DNA of 64,000 nt from Corynebacterium casei LMG S-19264 (GTDB lineage Bacteria; Actinomycetota; Actinomycetes; Mycobacteriales; Mycobacteriaceae), in assembly GCF_000550785.1 (NCBI RefSeq), contig NZ_CP004350.1, positions 2,770,009-2,834,008 of the forward strand, written 5' to 3'. A model generated the notes under the pieces. That model searched no databases, was not told the origin of the DNA, and saw only the letters and a list, made by a program, of their open reading frames with translations. The stretch's first letter is position 1. Each line of letters begins with the position of its first letter. Below are positions 32,866 through 41,889 of the stretch, one piece after another. The translations under genes were made by a program, and so were the position numbers.

Positions 32866-33993
32866 ATGGACATCTTCCAAGTACTTTCGCAGTTTGCCGC
32901 CAACGGCGTGGCAGTCATGCGCCTGTGTCATGAGCGCAGCGCGTATGACATTGCGGGCTTGGGATTTTCGCTCTCGGAAGTGAAATCGTGGAAGCGTACC
33001 GGCAAGGCATTTTTGGCCCCGGCGGATTCGCCGCGGTTGCAGCGCGAGACAATCCCCGCGGCCGAGCGGGCGGGATTGAGCATTGCTCGCTTAACGATGA
33101 TAAACCGCCACACCACCCGTCTCACCGCCCGCGGGCAAGCGTGGAAGTTGCGCGCGGAGCTCGTCGCGATGACCGGTTCGCATGAGGAAGTCAACGCCTA
33201 TGCAACCGCGCGCGTGGCCGAGCTTTTGGGGCCAACGCCCAAGAAGCCCGGCATGCGCTTTAGCCGGCCCAAGGACGGCATGTGCACAGTTACCGTCACG
33301 GACACACAGCGGCGCATCACGGACTTTGAGAAGACGCTCGACGCCGTTAGCGAGGTCCGCGCTTCCAACGCGGCCCCAGGGAGCCAAACCGTAGCCAAGA
33401 AGCGCTCGCGGGAGCTTTTAGACTCCTTGTGGGAGCATCTGGATTCAGGTGCCGGGCTTATGACGCCGGCGTATCGCACGGTGATTGCAATCGGGCTGGA
33501 AGACTGCGTGAAAGTTCTGCGTGGCGAAGGCAACGATGTCATCATCGCTCTTTCCGATGGCACCACCATGACCGGCGCCGAGATGCTCTCCGCGCTTATG
33601 GCCGGGCAGCTCGGCAGCGAAATCTTCGCCGGCTTGTTCCACCCGGTCCATGGCCCGGTGAATCTGTATTCGGCGCGCTTCGCTTCGGCGAAACAGCGCA
33701 TCTTGGCCACCGCCGAAAACCTCGTGTGCCCGTGGCCCGATTGCAACGTGCCGGCCGATAGGTGCCAAGTCCACCACATCCACCCGCATAACCTGGGCGG
33801 GCACACCAAACCCACCAATCTGACCATGCTGTGCAAGTATCACAACGGCGTCAACGACGATAACCCCAAAGCCCCACCGCGCAACGGCCGCGTCCACCGC
33901 GAAGGCGGCAGGGTGCGCTATCGCAGCCCCGGTGGCCGGGAGCTAGAAAACACGCACCTCAACAGCTCACTCGGAGCGTTTGGCCTCATCTGA
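32866..33993 (+). CDS. HNH endonuclease domain protein (13E12-repeat-like)
   Basis: Protein of 375 residues with a mostly helical N-terminal part and a C-terminal HNH nuclease motif. The pattern is CPWPDCNVPADRCQVHHIHPH, then GGHTKPTNLTMLCKYHNGVN, with two Cys pairs for a structural zinc and the His/Asn residues of the active site. Such proteins are abundant in corynebacteria and mycobacteria, often as 13E12-type repeats; their role is unknown. Start ATG 32866 (MDIFQVLSQFAANG) fits the leaderless -10 box. The last 27 nt overlap the convergent purT gene. Confidence 0.7.
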   Translation: MDIFQVLSQFAANGVAVMRLCHERSAYDIAGLGFSLSEVKSWKRTGKAFLAPADSPRLQRETIPAAERAGLSIARLTMINRHTTRLTARGQAWKLRAELVAMTGSHEEVNAYATARVAELLGPTPKKPGMRFSRPKDGMCTVTVTDTQRRITDFEKTLDAVSEVRASNAAPGSQTVAKKRSRELLDSLWEHLDSGAGLMTPAYRTVIAIGLEDCVKVLRGEGNDVIIALSDGTTMTGAEMLSALMAGQLGSEIFAGLFHPVHGPVNLYSARFASAKQRILATAENLVCPWPDCNVPADRCQVHHIHPHNLGGHTKPTNLTMLCKYHNGVNDDNPKAPPRNGRVHREGGRVRYRSPGGRELENTHLNSSLGAFGLI

Positions 33994-35373
33994 TGCTGGC
34001 TTGGTTCCAGATTCAGTCCCAGCCGATGGCTCCGAGCCTGGCTCAGGCGTGGCTTCTGCCTGCTCATTAGCCTGCGCGTCTGCCTTCGCTTCAGCCTGCG
34101 CACCTGCCTGCCCGTCTGGCTGTGGCTCTGCTTCAGACCCGTCCTCAGACTCTGCCGGATCCGCGGCGGCGGGGACGGGCGCGGAACCGACGACGATTTT
34201 GGAGGCGGCGATGGCGGCGCGGTCGCGGGCTTCGGAGACATTGTCAGCCGTGGCCATGACCAAGCCCATGCGGCGACCCGGATATGCCGAAGGCTTGCCA
34301 AACAACCGAATATCCGTCTCGGCAACCTGCAGCGCGTCTTCCACGCCGGTGTAGGTGACTTCGGTGATTTCATCATTCGCGTGAATCAACGAGCTCGCGC
34401 CCGGCGAGGTCAGCGTGATGTCAATCGGCAGACCCAAAATCGAGCGCGCATGCAGCTCATACTGGGAGAAACGCTGCGTGGCTTCAGTCAGCATCGCCTT
34501 GTCCGACGGGCGCGGCGTGACAGAAGAGAAGTAAATATCATCACCGGCGACAAACAGCCCAACGGCGAAAATTCCACGGCCGCCCAGCTCATTCGAGATA
34601 CGCGCCGCAACCGAACGCGCATTCTCAAACGCGCGCTGGCTCATACGCTTGGGCTGCCAGCACTCCACCAGATTGCCGCGGTCATGCTCATAACCAATCG
34701 GCTCTGAGAACCACGTGGCCAGCTTGCCGGTCTCCGGGTCAATGGAGCGCACCGCCATGATGATGACCTCATAGTCAAAATCAACGAACTGCTCCGCCAC
34801 AACCCACGAATTCTTCGTGCCGCGGCGCACGTTATTCCACGCGTCCTTCAGCTGGTCTTTGTCCTTGACCAGCACGTGGCCGCGGCCCGAGGTCATCACA
34901 TCAGGCTTCACGATGCAAGGAACACCCAACTCATCCACCGCCGCCTTTAAATCGGCGAAGTTCTCAACCACCTTGTAGGCAGTCGTCGGCAAGCCAATGC
35001 GCTCAGCGACCTCCCGCAACTTCTTGCGGTCGCGCGTAAGCTCACACGCCCGGGCGGTGGGAACAACGGTGACCGCGGAGTCATCGTGAAGCACCCGCAA
35101 TGCCTCTGCCGCAACGCTTTCTACCTCCGGAACCACGAACTGCGGCTTGACGTGCTCAACCAAGTCAAGCACCGCCTGCTCATTATCGATATCCGCGGTG
35201 TAGCTAAAATGCGCCACCTGCTGCGCCGGCGATCCCTCGTAGCGGTCAACCACATGAACCTCCAGGCCCAAGTTCTGAAACGCCCCCACCAGGCCCTTAG
35301 CCAGCTCACCGCCGCCGAGCATCAGCACGCGGACAGCGTTGGACGTTAATGGGCTACCGATATAGGAATCCAA
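33967..35373 (-). CDS. purT: Formate-dependent phosphoribosylglycinamide formyltransferase
   Basis: ATP-grasp enzyme that makes formyl-GAR from GAR, formate and ATP in purine biosynthesis, 468 residues. The N-terminal domain has VLMLGGGELAKGLVGAFQ; the ATP-grasp core has CIVKPDVMTSGRGHVLVKD and GIFAVGLFVAGDDIYFSSVTPRPSD. The start is TTG 35373 with AAGGAG five bases upstream, a strong site. Residues 399-468 form a Glu/Ala/Gln/Pro-rich low-complexity tail that usual PurT proteins of about 390-400 residues lack. purA lies 9 nt upstream on the same strand, so the two purine genes form an operon. Confidence 0.92.
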   Translation of the reverse strand: MDSYIGSPLTSNAVRVLMLGGGELAKGLVGAFQNLGLEVHVVDRYEGSPAQQVAHFSYTADIDNEQAVLDLVEHVKPQFVVPEVESVAAEALRVLHDDSAVTVVPTARACELTRDRKKLREVAERIGLPTTAYKVVENFADLKAAVDELGVPCIVKPDVMTSGRGHVLVKDKDQLKDAWNNVRRGTKNSWVVAEQFVDFDYEVIIMAVRSIDPETGKLATWFSEPIGYEHDRGNLVECWQPKRMSQRAFENARSVAARISNELGGRGIFAVGLFVAGDDIYFSSVTPRPSDKAMLTEATQRFSQYELHARSILGLPIDITLTSPGASSLIHANDEITEVTYTGVEDALQVAETDIRLFGKPSAYPGRRMGLVMATADNVSEARDRAAIAASKIVVGSAPVPAAADPAESEDGSEAEPQPDGQAGAQAEAKADAQANEQAEATPEPGSEPSAGTESGTKPASDEAKRSE

Positions 35374-35382
35374 GGCTGCTCC

Positions 35383-36675
35383 TTACTTCTCATCCAACAC
35401 GTCGTGGCGCACAATCGTCTGGTCACGCCCCGGGCCGACACCAATGTAGGACATGCGCGTGCCGGACAGCTCCTCCAAGCGCAGGACGTAATCCTGGGCC
35501 TTTTGTGGAAGCTCCTCGAAGGTGGTGCAGCCGGTGATATCTTCCTCCCAGGCTGGCATGGTTTCGTAGATTGGCTGCGCGTGGTGGAACTGCGACTGGG
35601 TCAGTGGCATTTCGTCGAAGCGCTTGCCGTCCACGTCGTAGGCCACACAGATTGGGATTTCGCCGATGCCGGTGAGCACGTCGAGTTTGGTCAGGAAGTA
35701 GTCAGTGAAGCCGTTGACGCGGGTGGCGTAGCGGGCAATCACGGAGTCATACCAGCCGCAGCGGCGGGTGCGGCCGGTGTTGACGCCGACCTCACCGCCG
35801 GTGACCTGGAGGTACTCGCCCCACTTGTCAAAGAGTTCGGTGGGGAACGGGCCGGCGCCCACGCGGGTGGTGTACGCCTTGATGATGCCTAAGGAGCTGG
35901 TGATTCGGGTTGGTCCGATGCCAGAGCCTACCGATGCACCGCCCGCCGTCGGGTTCGACGACGTCACGAATGGGTAGGTGCCGTGGTCAACGTCAAGCAT
36001 GGTGGCCTGGCCGCCTTCCATGAGCACGTGCTTGCCGGCATCGAGTGCTGCGTTGAGCTCGAATTCGGAGTCAATGACCATTGGCTCGAGGCGGTCGCGG
36101 TATGCCAGGAAGTACTCGACGATGGTCTCAGGGTCGATTGCCTTGCGGTTGTACATCTTGACCAGCATTTGGTTCTTGATGTCCAGCGCGGATTCAATCT
36201 TCTGGCGCAGGATGGACTCGTCGAAGATGTCCTGGACGCGGATGCCTACGCGTGCGACCTTGTCGGCATAGGCCGGGCCGATGCCGCGTCCGGTGGTGCC
36301 GATGGCGCGCTTGCCCAAGAAGCGTTCCTGCACGCGGTCCAGGGTCTGGTGATAAGGCGCAACGAGGTGAGCGTTGGCGGAGATGCGCAGGCGGGAGGCA
36401 TCGGCGCCGCGGGCTTCGAGGCCTTCGATTTCCTCGAAGAGTGCCTCGAGGTTGATAACTACGCCGTTGCCAAGCACGGGCACGGCGTTTTCGGAGAGGA
36501 TGCCGGCGGGCAGGAGCTTGAGCTCGTACTTTTCGCCGCCGACTACCACGGTGTGGCCAGCATTGTTACCACCGTTGGGCTTGACCACGTAGTCCACGCG
36601 GCCGCCCAGGATGTCAGTTGCTTTGCCTTTGCCTTCGTCGCCCCATTGGGCACCGACGATAACGATTGCTGCCAT
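35383..36675 (-). CDS. purA: Adenylosuccinate synthetase
   Basis: GTP-dependent enzyme joining IMP and aspartate in AMP biosynthesis, 430 residues, usual length. P-loop [14 protein letters not shown] near the N-terminus, IMP-binding and catalytic segments [56 protein letters not shown], and the Asp-binding loop [13 protein letters not shown] are all present. The ATG has AGGAAG 12 nt upstream. It is divergent from a conserved unknown gene and followed by purT. Confidence 0.97.
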   Translation of the reverse strand: MAAIVIVGAQWGDEGKGKATDILGGRVDYVVKPNGGNNAGHTVVVGGEKYELKLLPAGILSENAVPVLGNGVVINLEALFEEIEGLEARGADASRLRISANAHLVAPYHQTLDRVQERFLGKRAIGTTGRGIGPAYADKVARVGIRVQDIFDESILRQKIESALDIKNQMLVKMYNRKAIDPETIVEYFLAYRDRLEPMVIDSEFELNAALDAGKHVLMEGGQATMLDVDHGTYPFVTSSNPTAGGASVGSGIGPTRITSSLGIIKAYTTRVGAGPFPTELFDKWGEYLQVTGGEVGVNTGRTRRCGWYDSVIARYATRVNGFTDYFLTKLDVLTGIGEIPICVAYDVDGKRFDEMPLTQSQFHHAQPIYETMPAWEEDITGCTTFEELPQKAQDYVLRLEELSGTRMSYIGVGPGRDQTIVRHDVLDEK

Positions 36676-36737
36676 GGTTATTCACTTCCTACATTTGAGG
36701 CTAAATACGCGTTAACTCTACCTTTATCGACGGGTGA

Positions 36738-36743
36738 TAGTGT
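36738..36743 (+). promoter_or_regulatory. Putative extended -10 box of the conserved unknown gene
   Basis: TG-A-TAGTGT forms an extended -10 box whose last base lies 8 nt before the ATG at 36752. Confidence 0.4.
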
Positions 36744-36751
36744 ATTTAGCC

Positions 36752-37648
36752 ATGCACGTCCATATTTTGCGGTGTGGTGAGGTAGAGATTCCTGATGTGG
36801 AGTTTTCGCAGGTGTCGGCTATTCCGACGCGCCAGGAGCTGAAGTCTATCGATGCCGCCGCGGCCGCTATTTTGCCCGAGGACCCCACGCCCTCATTGGA
36901 TGAGATTGCCCGGCAGCCTGATGTCTCGCACTTGGGTGCGCCGCAGTTCGCGCCACAGCCTATCGATGATCCCTTGCGCATCATTGTTGTTGGCAACGAC
37001 GCCGCGCTATCGGCGGTGCTTACGCGCATGATGCGCGCGGATTATATGTGGGCTGAGGTGGGTTATGTCCCTGCCTCTTCTGGTGGTGCGGCGTTGGCAA
37101 GCACTGCCGCGCAGAATTGGAATATCCCAACCGACGTGGATGCAGCGATGCAGCTCGCGCTGGAAGGTGCGGTGCGCCCGGTGCCGTTGATTCGCAATGA
37201 CACCGGCCTTGCCGTGGCCGGTTCCGCGACGGTTAGCGCGTGGGATAACGGGCCGATGATGGGTGAAATCATCGTGGATGACACCACCATCGCGCGCGGT
37301 GAATCAGATCAGAATTCGCCCTTTGGCGCACGTTTGGTGCCGATGGTGGATGCGCCCGGTATCCTCGCCGCGACCGCTATTTCGCCGGTCGCTAACCCCC
37401 GCGCGCTGGGCCTGGATGTCACCGAGGACACCGCCGAGACCGGCCTTCTTGCGCGTTTTAAGCGCAAATTCGCCAAGACCCCGGAGCTAGGCCAGTTGGA
37501 TCCATCCTCAGCACGCACGGGCCGTGCCCTGCAGGCTGGTGGCCCCGAGCTGCGCGTGATTGTCGATGGTGTTTCAGGCAAGCGTCCCGTTCAGCGCTCG
37601 ACCTTCTACCGGCACTTGCGCGACCTGCAAATCATCCGCCCTGAATAG
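36752..37648 (+). CDS. Conserved actinobacterial protein of unknown function
   Basis: Soluble protein of 298 residues with no signal peptide or membrane helix. I recognise no catalytic motif. A Rossmann-like stretch LRIIVVGNDAALSAVLTRMMR (about 75-95) is followed by a beta-rich middle and a C-terminal basic segment (FKRKFAKTPELG) ending RSTFYRHLRDLQIIRPE. Gene order resembles mycobacteria, where a conserved hypothetical (Rv0358, by recall) also diverges from purA. The start is ATG 36752 (MHVHILRCG), supported by the extended -10 box; an upstream GTG adds six residues. It converges on the FUSC gene with a 9-nt gap. Confidence 0.75.
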   Translation: MHVHILRCGEVEIPDVEFSQVSAIPTRQELKSIDAAAAAILPEDPTPSLDEIARQPDVSHLGAPQFAPQPIDDPLRIIVVGNDAALSAVLTRMMRADYMWAEVGYVPASSGGAALASTAAQNWNIPTDVDAAMQLALEGAVRPVPLIRNDTGLAVAGSATVSAWDNGPMMGEIIVDDTTIARGESDQNSPFGARLVPMVDAPGILAATAISPVANPRALGLDVTEDTAETGLLARFKRKFAKTPELGQLDPSSARTGRALQAGGPELRVIVDGVSGKRPVQRSTFYRHLRDLQIIRPE

Positions 37649-37657
37649 CGGCGCCTT

Positions 37658-38842
37658 TTATACTTCGGGCGGGAAGGCTGGGTGTTTGGAGGTCGGCTTG
37701 AGCTGCGCGACTGCGGATTCGCGCGACATGCCGCAGACGATCATCAGGTCAACTGCCACCGAGCGCGTCTGCGCGAGGATGGCATAGGCCGAGAGTACTG
37801 AATGCTTATCCAGCACTTCGGTGCCGGATTCGGCGGCGACGTCGCGGAGGCGGTTAATGAGTGCAGGGATTTCCTGGGCCTCGATGACCTTGGTTTTCTT
37901 CTCATAGACGGTGGACAGGCCAAGCGCGATGTCGCCGAGTTCTTCGAGCAGCTCGATTTGTTTCTCGCTGACTTTATCCCCGTCCTCGCACAGCACGTCG
38001 GCCCGGCGCGCCAGCACCTGGACCAGGCGCACGCAGTTGCCCACGGGCTCCAGCAGCCGCTCAAAGGAGCGCAGTTGCCGGCGCGAGCTCCACATCAGAG
38101 GAGAGACGTTGGTGACTTCCTTGCCGGACTTGGCGGCCGCCAGCATGGAGTTAATTTCGGTTTGGGAGCCTTCGACGGCTTCCATCGCTTGGTCAATAAC
38201 CGCGTGGTCTTTGTTGCGCAGCCCTTCAACGACATCGTCGAGGACCGAGGAAATAATAGCCAGGACCTTGGAAATCTCATTGCGCCCGTTGGTCAGCGGC
38301 GAGCTAGGTAGCAGCGCGATGGTCACGATACCGATGATGCAACCAATGAGCGCGTCGATCGCGCGGTCGAAACCAGCATTGGAGACATCGGGCGGTAATA
38401 TCGTGGCAATCAAAATCGAGCCGATGACAATCTGGTTGCTCACCAGCACAGATTTTGTCAGCAGCGAACCAAGTATCAGCGCGACCAGCACAATCAGCGT
38501 GATCTGCAGCGCGCCGGTGTATCCGGTGGAGTGGAACAGCAAGTCACCCACCGCAACGCCCATGATGCCGCCGAACGCCATCTCAAAAGCGCGGCTCAAG
38601 CGGTCGCCGCCGGAGAGTCCGAGAATAATGACCACGGAGATGGGGGCGAAGAACGGCTGTGGGTGGCCCACCAATTCGTGGGCCACCCAATAGGCCAGGC
38701 CAGCACCGATGGTGGCCTGGATGATGTACGGAAAGCGGGTGCGCACACGGTTGATGCGTGAGCGAAGCGAATGCTCAACAACCTGCAATCTCTCGCGGGT
38801 GTTGATCTTGCCGCCGTGCGTGCCTTTTCCCTTTCCTGCCAT
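37658..38842 (-). CDS. FUSC-family membrane protein (aromatic acid exporter-like)
   Basis: Membrane protein of 394 residues. A basic N-terminus is followed by about six helices within residues 40-180 (IIQATIGAGLAYWVAHELVG, FFAPISVVIILGL, ALQITLIVLVALILGSLL, IVIGSILIATI, IDALIGCIIGIVTIALL), then a long cytoplasmic helical domain of about 200 residues. This resembles the FUSC/ArAE family, which includes the p-hydroxybenzoate efflux protein AaeB. The substrate is unknown. I start it at ATG 38842 (MAGKGKGTHGG) rather than a TTG two codons earlier. Confidence 0.75.
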   Translation of the reverse strand: MAGKGKGTHGGKINTRERLQVVEHSLRSRINRVRTRFPYIIQATIGAGLAYWVAHELVGHPQPFFAPISVVIILGLSGGDRLSRAFEMAFGGIMGVAVGDLLFHSTGYTGALQITLIVLVALILGSLLTKSVLVSNQIVIGSILIATILPPDVSNAGFDRAIDALIGCIIGIVTIALLPSSPLTNGRNEISKVLAIISSVLDDVVEGLRNKDHAVIDQAMEAVEGSQTEINSMLAAAKSGKEVTNVSPLMWSSRRQLRSFERLLEPVGNCVRLVQVLARRADVLCEDGDKVSEKQIELLEELGDIALGLSTVYEKKTKVIEAQEIPALINRLRDVAAESGTEVLDKHSVLSAYAILAQTRSVAVDLMIVCGMSRESAVAQLKPTSKHPAFPPEV

Positions 38843-38877
38843 GTTCAACGAGCTTAGTCGAACAACTAGCGAAGGTT

Positions 38878-38899
38878 CTTACTTAGAACTTACTTAGAA
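38878..38899 (-). repeat. 11-bp perfect tandem duplication at the fba stop codon
   Basis: CTTACTTAGAA occurs at 38878-38888 and 38889-38899. The second copy holds the stop codon and last codons of fba; the first places a further TAA 11 nt past the real stop. Confidence 0.7.
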
Positions 38900-39924
38900 A
38901 CAGACTTGCCAACGGACTTCAGGTCTTGGCAGGACTCGATGATGCGCTCGGACATGGACTGCTCTGCCTTCTTCATGTAGGAGCGTGGGTCGTAGACCTT
39001 CTTGTTGCCTACTTCGCCGTCAATCTTGAACACGCCGTCATAATTGCCGAACATGTGGCGCGCGATTGGGTTGGTGAACGCGTACTGGGTATCGGTGTCC
39101 ACGTTCATCTTGATGACGCCGTAGCGCAGTGCTTCCTCGATCTTTTCCTTCTCGGAGCCGGAGCCGCCGTGGAAGACGAAGTCGAATGGGTTGGAACCAG
39201 CGGACAGGCCGAGCTTTTCCTCAGCGACCTTCTGGCCCATGTCCAGAATCTCTGGGCGCAGCTTCACGTTGCCTGGCTTGTATACGCCGTGCACGTTGCC
39301 GAAGGTTGCGGCCAGCAGGTAGCGGCCGTTTTCGCCGGTGCCGAGCGCATCAATGGTCTTCGCGAAGTCATCTTCGGTGGTGTACAGGTTCGCGCCGGCC
39401 TTCGCCTCAACGCCGTCCTCTTCGCCGCCGACGACGCCGATTTCAACCTCAAGCACGATGTTCGCTGCCTTCGCCTTGGCGAGCAGCTCTTGTGCGATCT
39501 CCAAGTTTTCATCGATAGGAACTGCGGAACCGTCCCACATGTGGGACTGGAACAGTGGCAACTCGCCGCGGTCAACGCGCTCCTGGGAGATAGCGATCAG
39601 CGGGCGCACGTACTCATCGAGTACTTCCTTCTGGCAGTGGTCAGTGTGCAGCGCGACGTTGATGCCGTAGTGCTTCGCTGCCTCGTGGGCGAAAGCCGCC
39701 AGTGCCTGCGCACCAGCAACCTTGTTCTTCACACCCAGACCGGAGCCGAACTCGGCACCACCGGTGGAGAACTGAATGATGCCGTCGGACTCTGCCTCCG
39801 CGAATCCCTTCAACGCTGCGTTGATGGTCTCCGAAGAGGTGCAGTTGATTGCCGGGAACGCAAAGCCGTCCTTCTTGGCGGTGTCAAGCATTGCGTTATA
39901 AATTTCAGGAGTTGCAATTGGCAT
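38890..39924 (-). CDS. fba: Class II fructose-bisphosphate aldolase
   Basis: Zinc-dependent aldolase of glycolysis and gluconeogenesis, splitting fructose 1,6-bisphosphate; 344 residues. Family features: AINCTSSETINAALKGFAEAESDGIIQ, the zinc-site HTDHCQKEVLDEYVRP, FQSHMWDGSAVPIDENLE, EVEIGVVGGEEDGV, FGNVHGVYKPGNVKLRPEIL and FVFHGGSGSEKEKIEEAL with the third zinc His. Start ATG 39924 behind GAAGGAAGA; a longer in-frame extension is not family-like. Monocistronic. A perfect 11-bp tandem repeat lies at its stop codon. Confidence 0.96.
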   Translation of the reverse strand: MPIATPEIYNAMLDTAKKDGFAFPAINCTSSETINAALKGFAEAESDGIIQFSTGGAEFGSGLGVKNKVAGAQALAAFAHEAAKHYGINVALHTDHCQKEVLDEYVRPLIAISQERVDRGELPLFQSHMWDGSAVPIDENLEIAQELLAKAKAANIVLEVEIGVVGGEEDGVEAKAGANLYTTEDDFAKTIDALGTGENGRYLLAATFGNVHGVYKPGNVKLRPEILDMGQKVAEEKLGLSAGSNPFDFVFHGGSGSEKEKIEEALRYGVIKMNVDTDTQYAFTNPIARHMFGNYDGVFKIDGEVGNKKVYDPRSYMKKAEQSMSERIIESCQDLKSVGKSVSK

Positions 39925-40011
39925 GAAATCTTCCTTCTTACGCGTGGAACGAAATGTCACCAACTAGTATGCCTGTGTGAATCACTTTGCGCCGCCTGAT
40001 CGGCTGTGAGA

Positions 40012-41205
40012 TTAGCTTTGTTCCAAAGATCCGGCCACGCGCGCGGCCGCTTCCAGTAGCATCCAGCCCGACAACTGCACCGAAAGATCACGTTCGGCGA
40101 TACGGATAACGCCGACCTTCTCGCCCAGTGACGTCGCACCCATGCCGTAGTTGTGGGGCAGGCGCGCGTCAGCGGTCCAGTCGGTGCCGAAGATCGGCAA
40201 ACCGTCTACTTCCAGGCGGTGCTCCCACACCGAGTTCGCCGAGGCTATCACCAGCCTGCCCGCCAATTTGCGGGTCGCGCGATTCGCTGGAGAATCCGCC
40301 GGCAAACGCACCGCCACGTCCGCCAGATAACGCACCAGGATGCCTTTAAACAGCCCGCCGTCGCCGTCGCCGGTGTCCCAATCAATCACGCCGGCAGGGG
40401 TTGCCATGTCCGATGCCACCGCCTGCACCAGGCCGCGGATGCGGGTGAGATAGCGCATTGTTTCATCGGCAAGCTCTGCGTCGCGAACTGAATCTATTTG
40501 CTCCAACGAGCCCACTCCGGCCTCTTCACGCAACGCCAACGCAATCTCCAAACACGCGCCCAGCACAACGCCTTGGCAATACGGGTGGATGTTACGCACC
40601 AGCTCCGGGCCGTCCATGCGCATGCGCATGCCGTCCATGATGAAACCGTCATCATCGACCAAATTGTCATAAATCCAGTCCACGATGTGCCGGGCCTCAT
40701 CAATGCGGCCCATGCGCGCCAGCATGATTGCCGCAGGCCCATTGGTTGGCACGTTCAGGAAGGTCTCACCTTCGCGCCAGGGCAGCACGCCGAATGTCTT
40801 ATCTCGGCCGTCCAGGATGTTGTTTTGCAGCGCCGGCAGCGCCTTCGGGCGCGACATCTTCGGCAGCTTCGCCACACGCCCCATCGCCAACGCGAGCCAT
40901 AGTTTGTCATCGTAGTAACGGTTTTTGGTCAGCGCGGCGAGGTTGCGCCGCCGCATGCCGCGCAGGGTATCAGCAATGCGCTTGCGCCGTGTTTTGGTGT
41001 TGTTGCGCTGCGCCGCGTCCACTTGGCAATCCACGTAATGTGCCTGCCACCAGTAGTGCCAGTGCACAAACAGGCGCTCTTTGGACACGGGGGGCCAGCT
41101 CACGACGGCCAGGTTTGTGCGCGGCAAGGACCAGACGGCCGATGCATGGCGTTCGTAAATTGCGGCTTCAGCGAGGTCAGCGCGATGCGACCATTTTTCT
41201 TCCAC
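40012..41205 (-). CDS. GH76-type glycoside hydrolase, probably cytosolic
   Basis: Protein of 397 residues with an alpha-alpha barrel signature of the GH76 family (endo-alpha-1,6-mannanases). The catalytic Asp pair is in KNRYYDDKLWLALAM (about 95-109), with later barrel motifs FLNVPTNGPAAIMLARMGR and DGFIMDGMRM. It has no signal peptide or membrane segment, unusual for an enzyme of exported mannans, so it may act on a cytosolic glycan or be non-catalytic. It starts with GTG; GATAAT ends 6 nt upstream. It lies 45 nt behind the SpoU methylase gene. Confidence 0.7.
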   Translation of the reverse strand: MEEKWSHRADLAEAAIYERHASAVWSLPRTNLAVVSWPPVSKERLFVHWHYWWQAHYVDCQVDAAQRNNTKTRRKRIADTLRGMRRRNLAALTKNRYYDDKLWLALAMGRVAKLPKMSRPKALPALQNNILDGRDKTFGVLPWREGETFLNVPTNGPAAIMLARMGRIDEARHIVDWIYDNLVDDDGFIMDGMRMRMDGPELVRNIHPYCQGVVLGACLEIALALREEAGVGSLEQIDSVRDAELADETMRYLTRIRGLVQAVASDMATPAGVIDWDTGDGDGGLFKGILVRYLADVAVRLPADSPANRATRKLAGRLVIASANSVWEHRLEVDGLPIFGTDWTADARLPHNYGMGATSLGEKVGVIRIAERDLSVQLSGWMLLEAAARVAGSLEQS

Positions 41206-41250
41206 GGCGGTATTATCACTCCTCGTGTTGTAATCGTTACAAAAGTTATA

Positions 41251-41889
41251 TCACCATGCGCGCGATAAATCTGCGTGCTGGCGAATCCAGGCGTGCATGG
41301 CTATCCCCGCAGCTACACCCGCGTTAATGGAGCGAGTGGAACCAAATTGTGCGATGGAGCAGGTCATCTTGGCACTCGCCTGCGCTTCTTCGGTAACACC
41401 GGGGCCTTCTTGGCCGAAAAGCAGCAGGCAGCGCTCGGGTAGTTCGGCGGTTTCCAGCGGAACACTTCCGGGGGTGTTATCAATGGCCACCACAGCTAAG
41501 TCGTTCTCGCGTGCCCACTCCATCAGCTCACCGACGGAGTCGTGGTGCATCAAATGCTGGTAGCGGTCGGTGACCATTGCGCCGCGGCGATTCCAGCGCC
41601 GACGCCCCACAATGTGTACGGTATCCACGGCAAATGCGTTAGCGGTGCGTACCACGGTGCCGATGTTGGCATCGTGCTCAAAGTTCTCAATGGCGATGTG
41701 CAGCGTGTGCCTGCGGCTATCAATGTCAGCCACAATCGCTTCGCGCGTCCAATAGCGGTAGGCGTCAACAACGTTGCGGCGGTCGCCATCGGCAAGCAAC
41801 TCGGCGTCATAGCGCTCATCGGTGGGCAGCTCGCCTTCCCACGGCCCGACACCGTGGCGGCCTTCATTCCATTCGGTAGGCCCTGTCAT
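41251..41889 (-). CDS. SpoU/TrmH family RNA 2'-O-methyltransferase
   Basis: SPOUT-fold methyltransferase of 212 residues that methylates a ribose 2'-OH in tRNA or rRNA. The three motifs are present: motif 1 ENFEHDANIGTVVRTANAF with catalytic Arg and Asn, motif 2 CLLLFGQEGPGVTEEA, and motif 3 STRSINAGVAAGIAMHAW with the SAM-binding knot. The target nucleotide cannot be stated. Its ATG directly follows the pyrE stop codon, so the genes are coupled. Confidence 0.85.
   Translation of the reverse strand: MTGPTEWNEGRHGVGPWEGELPTDERYDAELLADGDRRNVVDAYRYWTREAIVADIDSRRHTLHIAIENFEHDANIGTVVRTANAFAVDTVHIVGRRRWNRRGAMVTDRYQHLMHHDSVGELMEWARENDLAVVAIDNTPGSVPLETAELPERCLLLFGQEGPGVTEEAQASAKMTCSIAQFGSTRSINAGVAAGIAMHAWIRQHADLSRAW

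Noticed and set aside
38926..39999. 357-codon plus-strand frame opposite fba
   Set aside because: Antisense shadow; the fba product is unmistakable.
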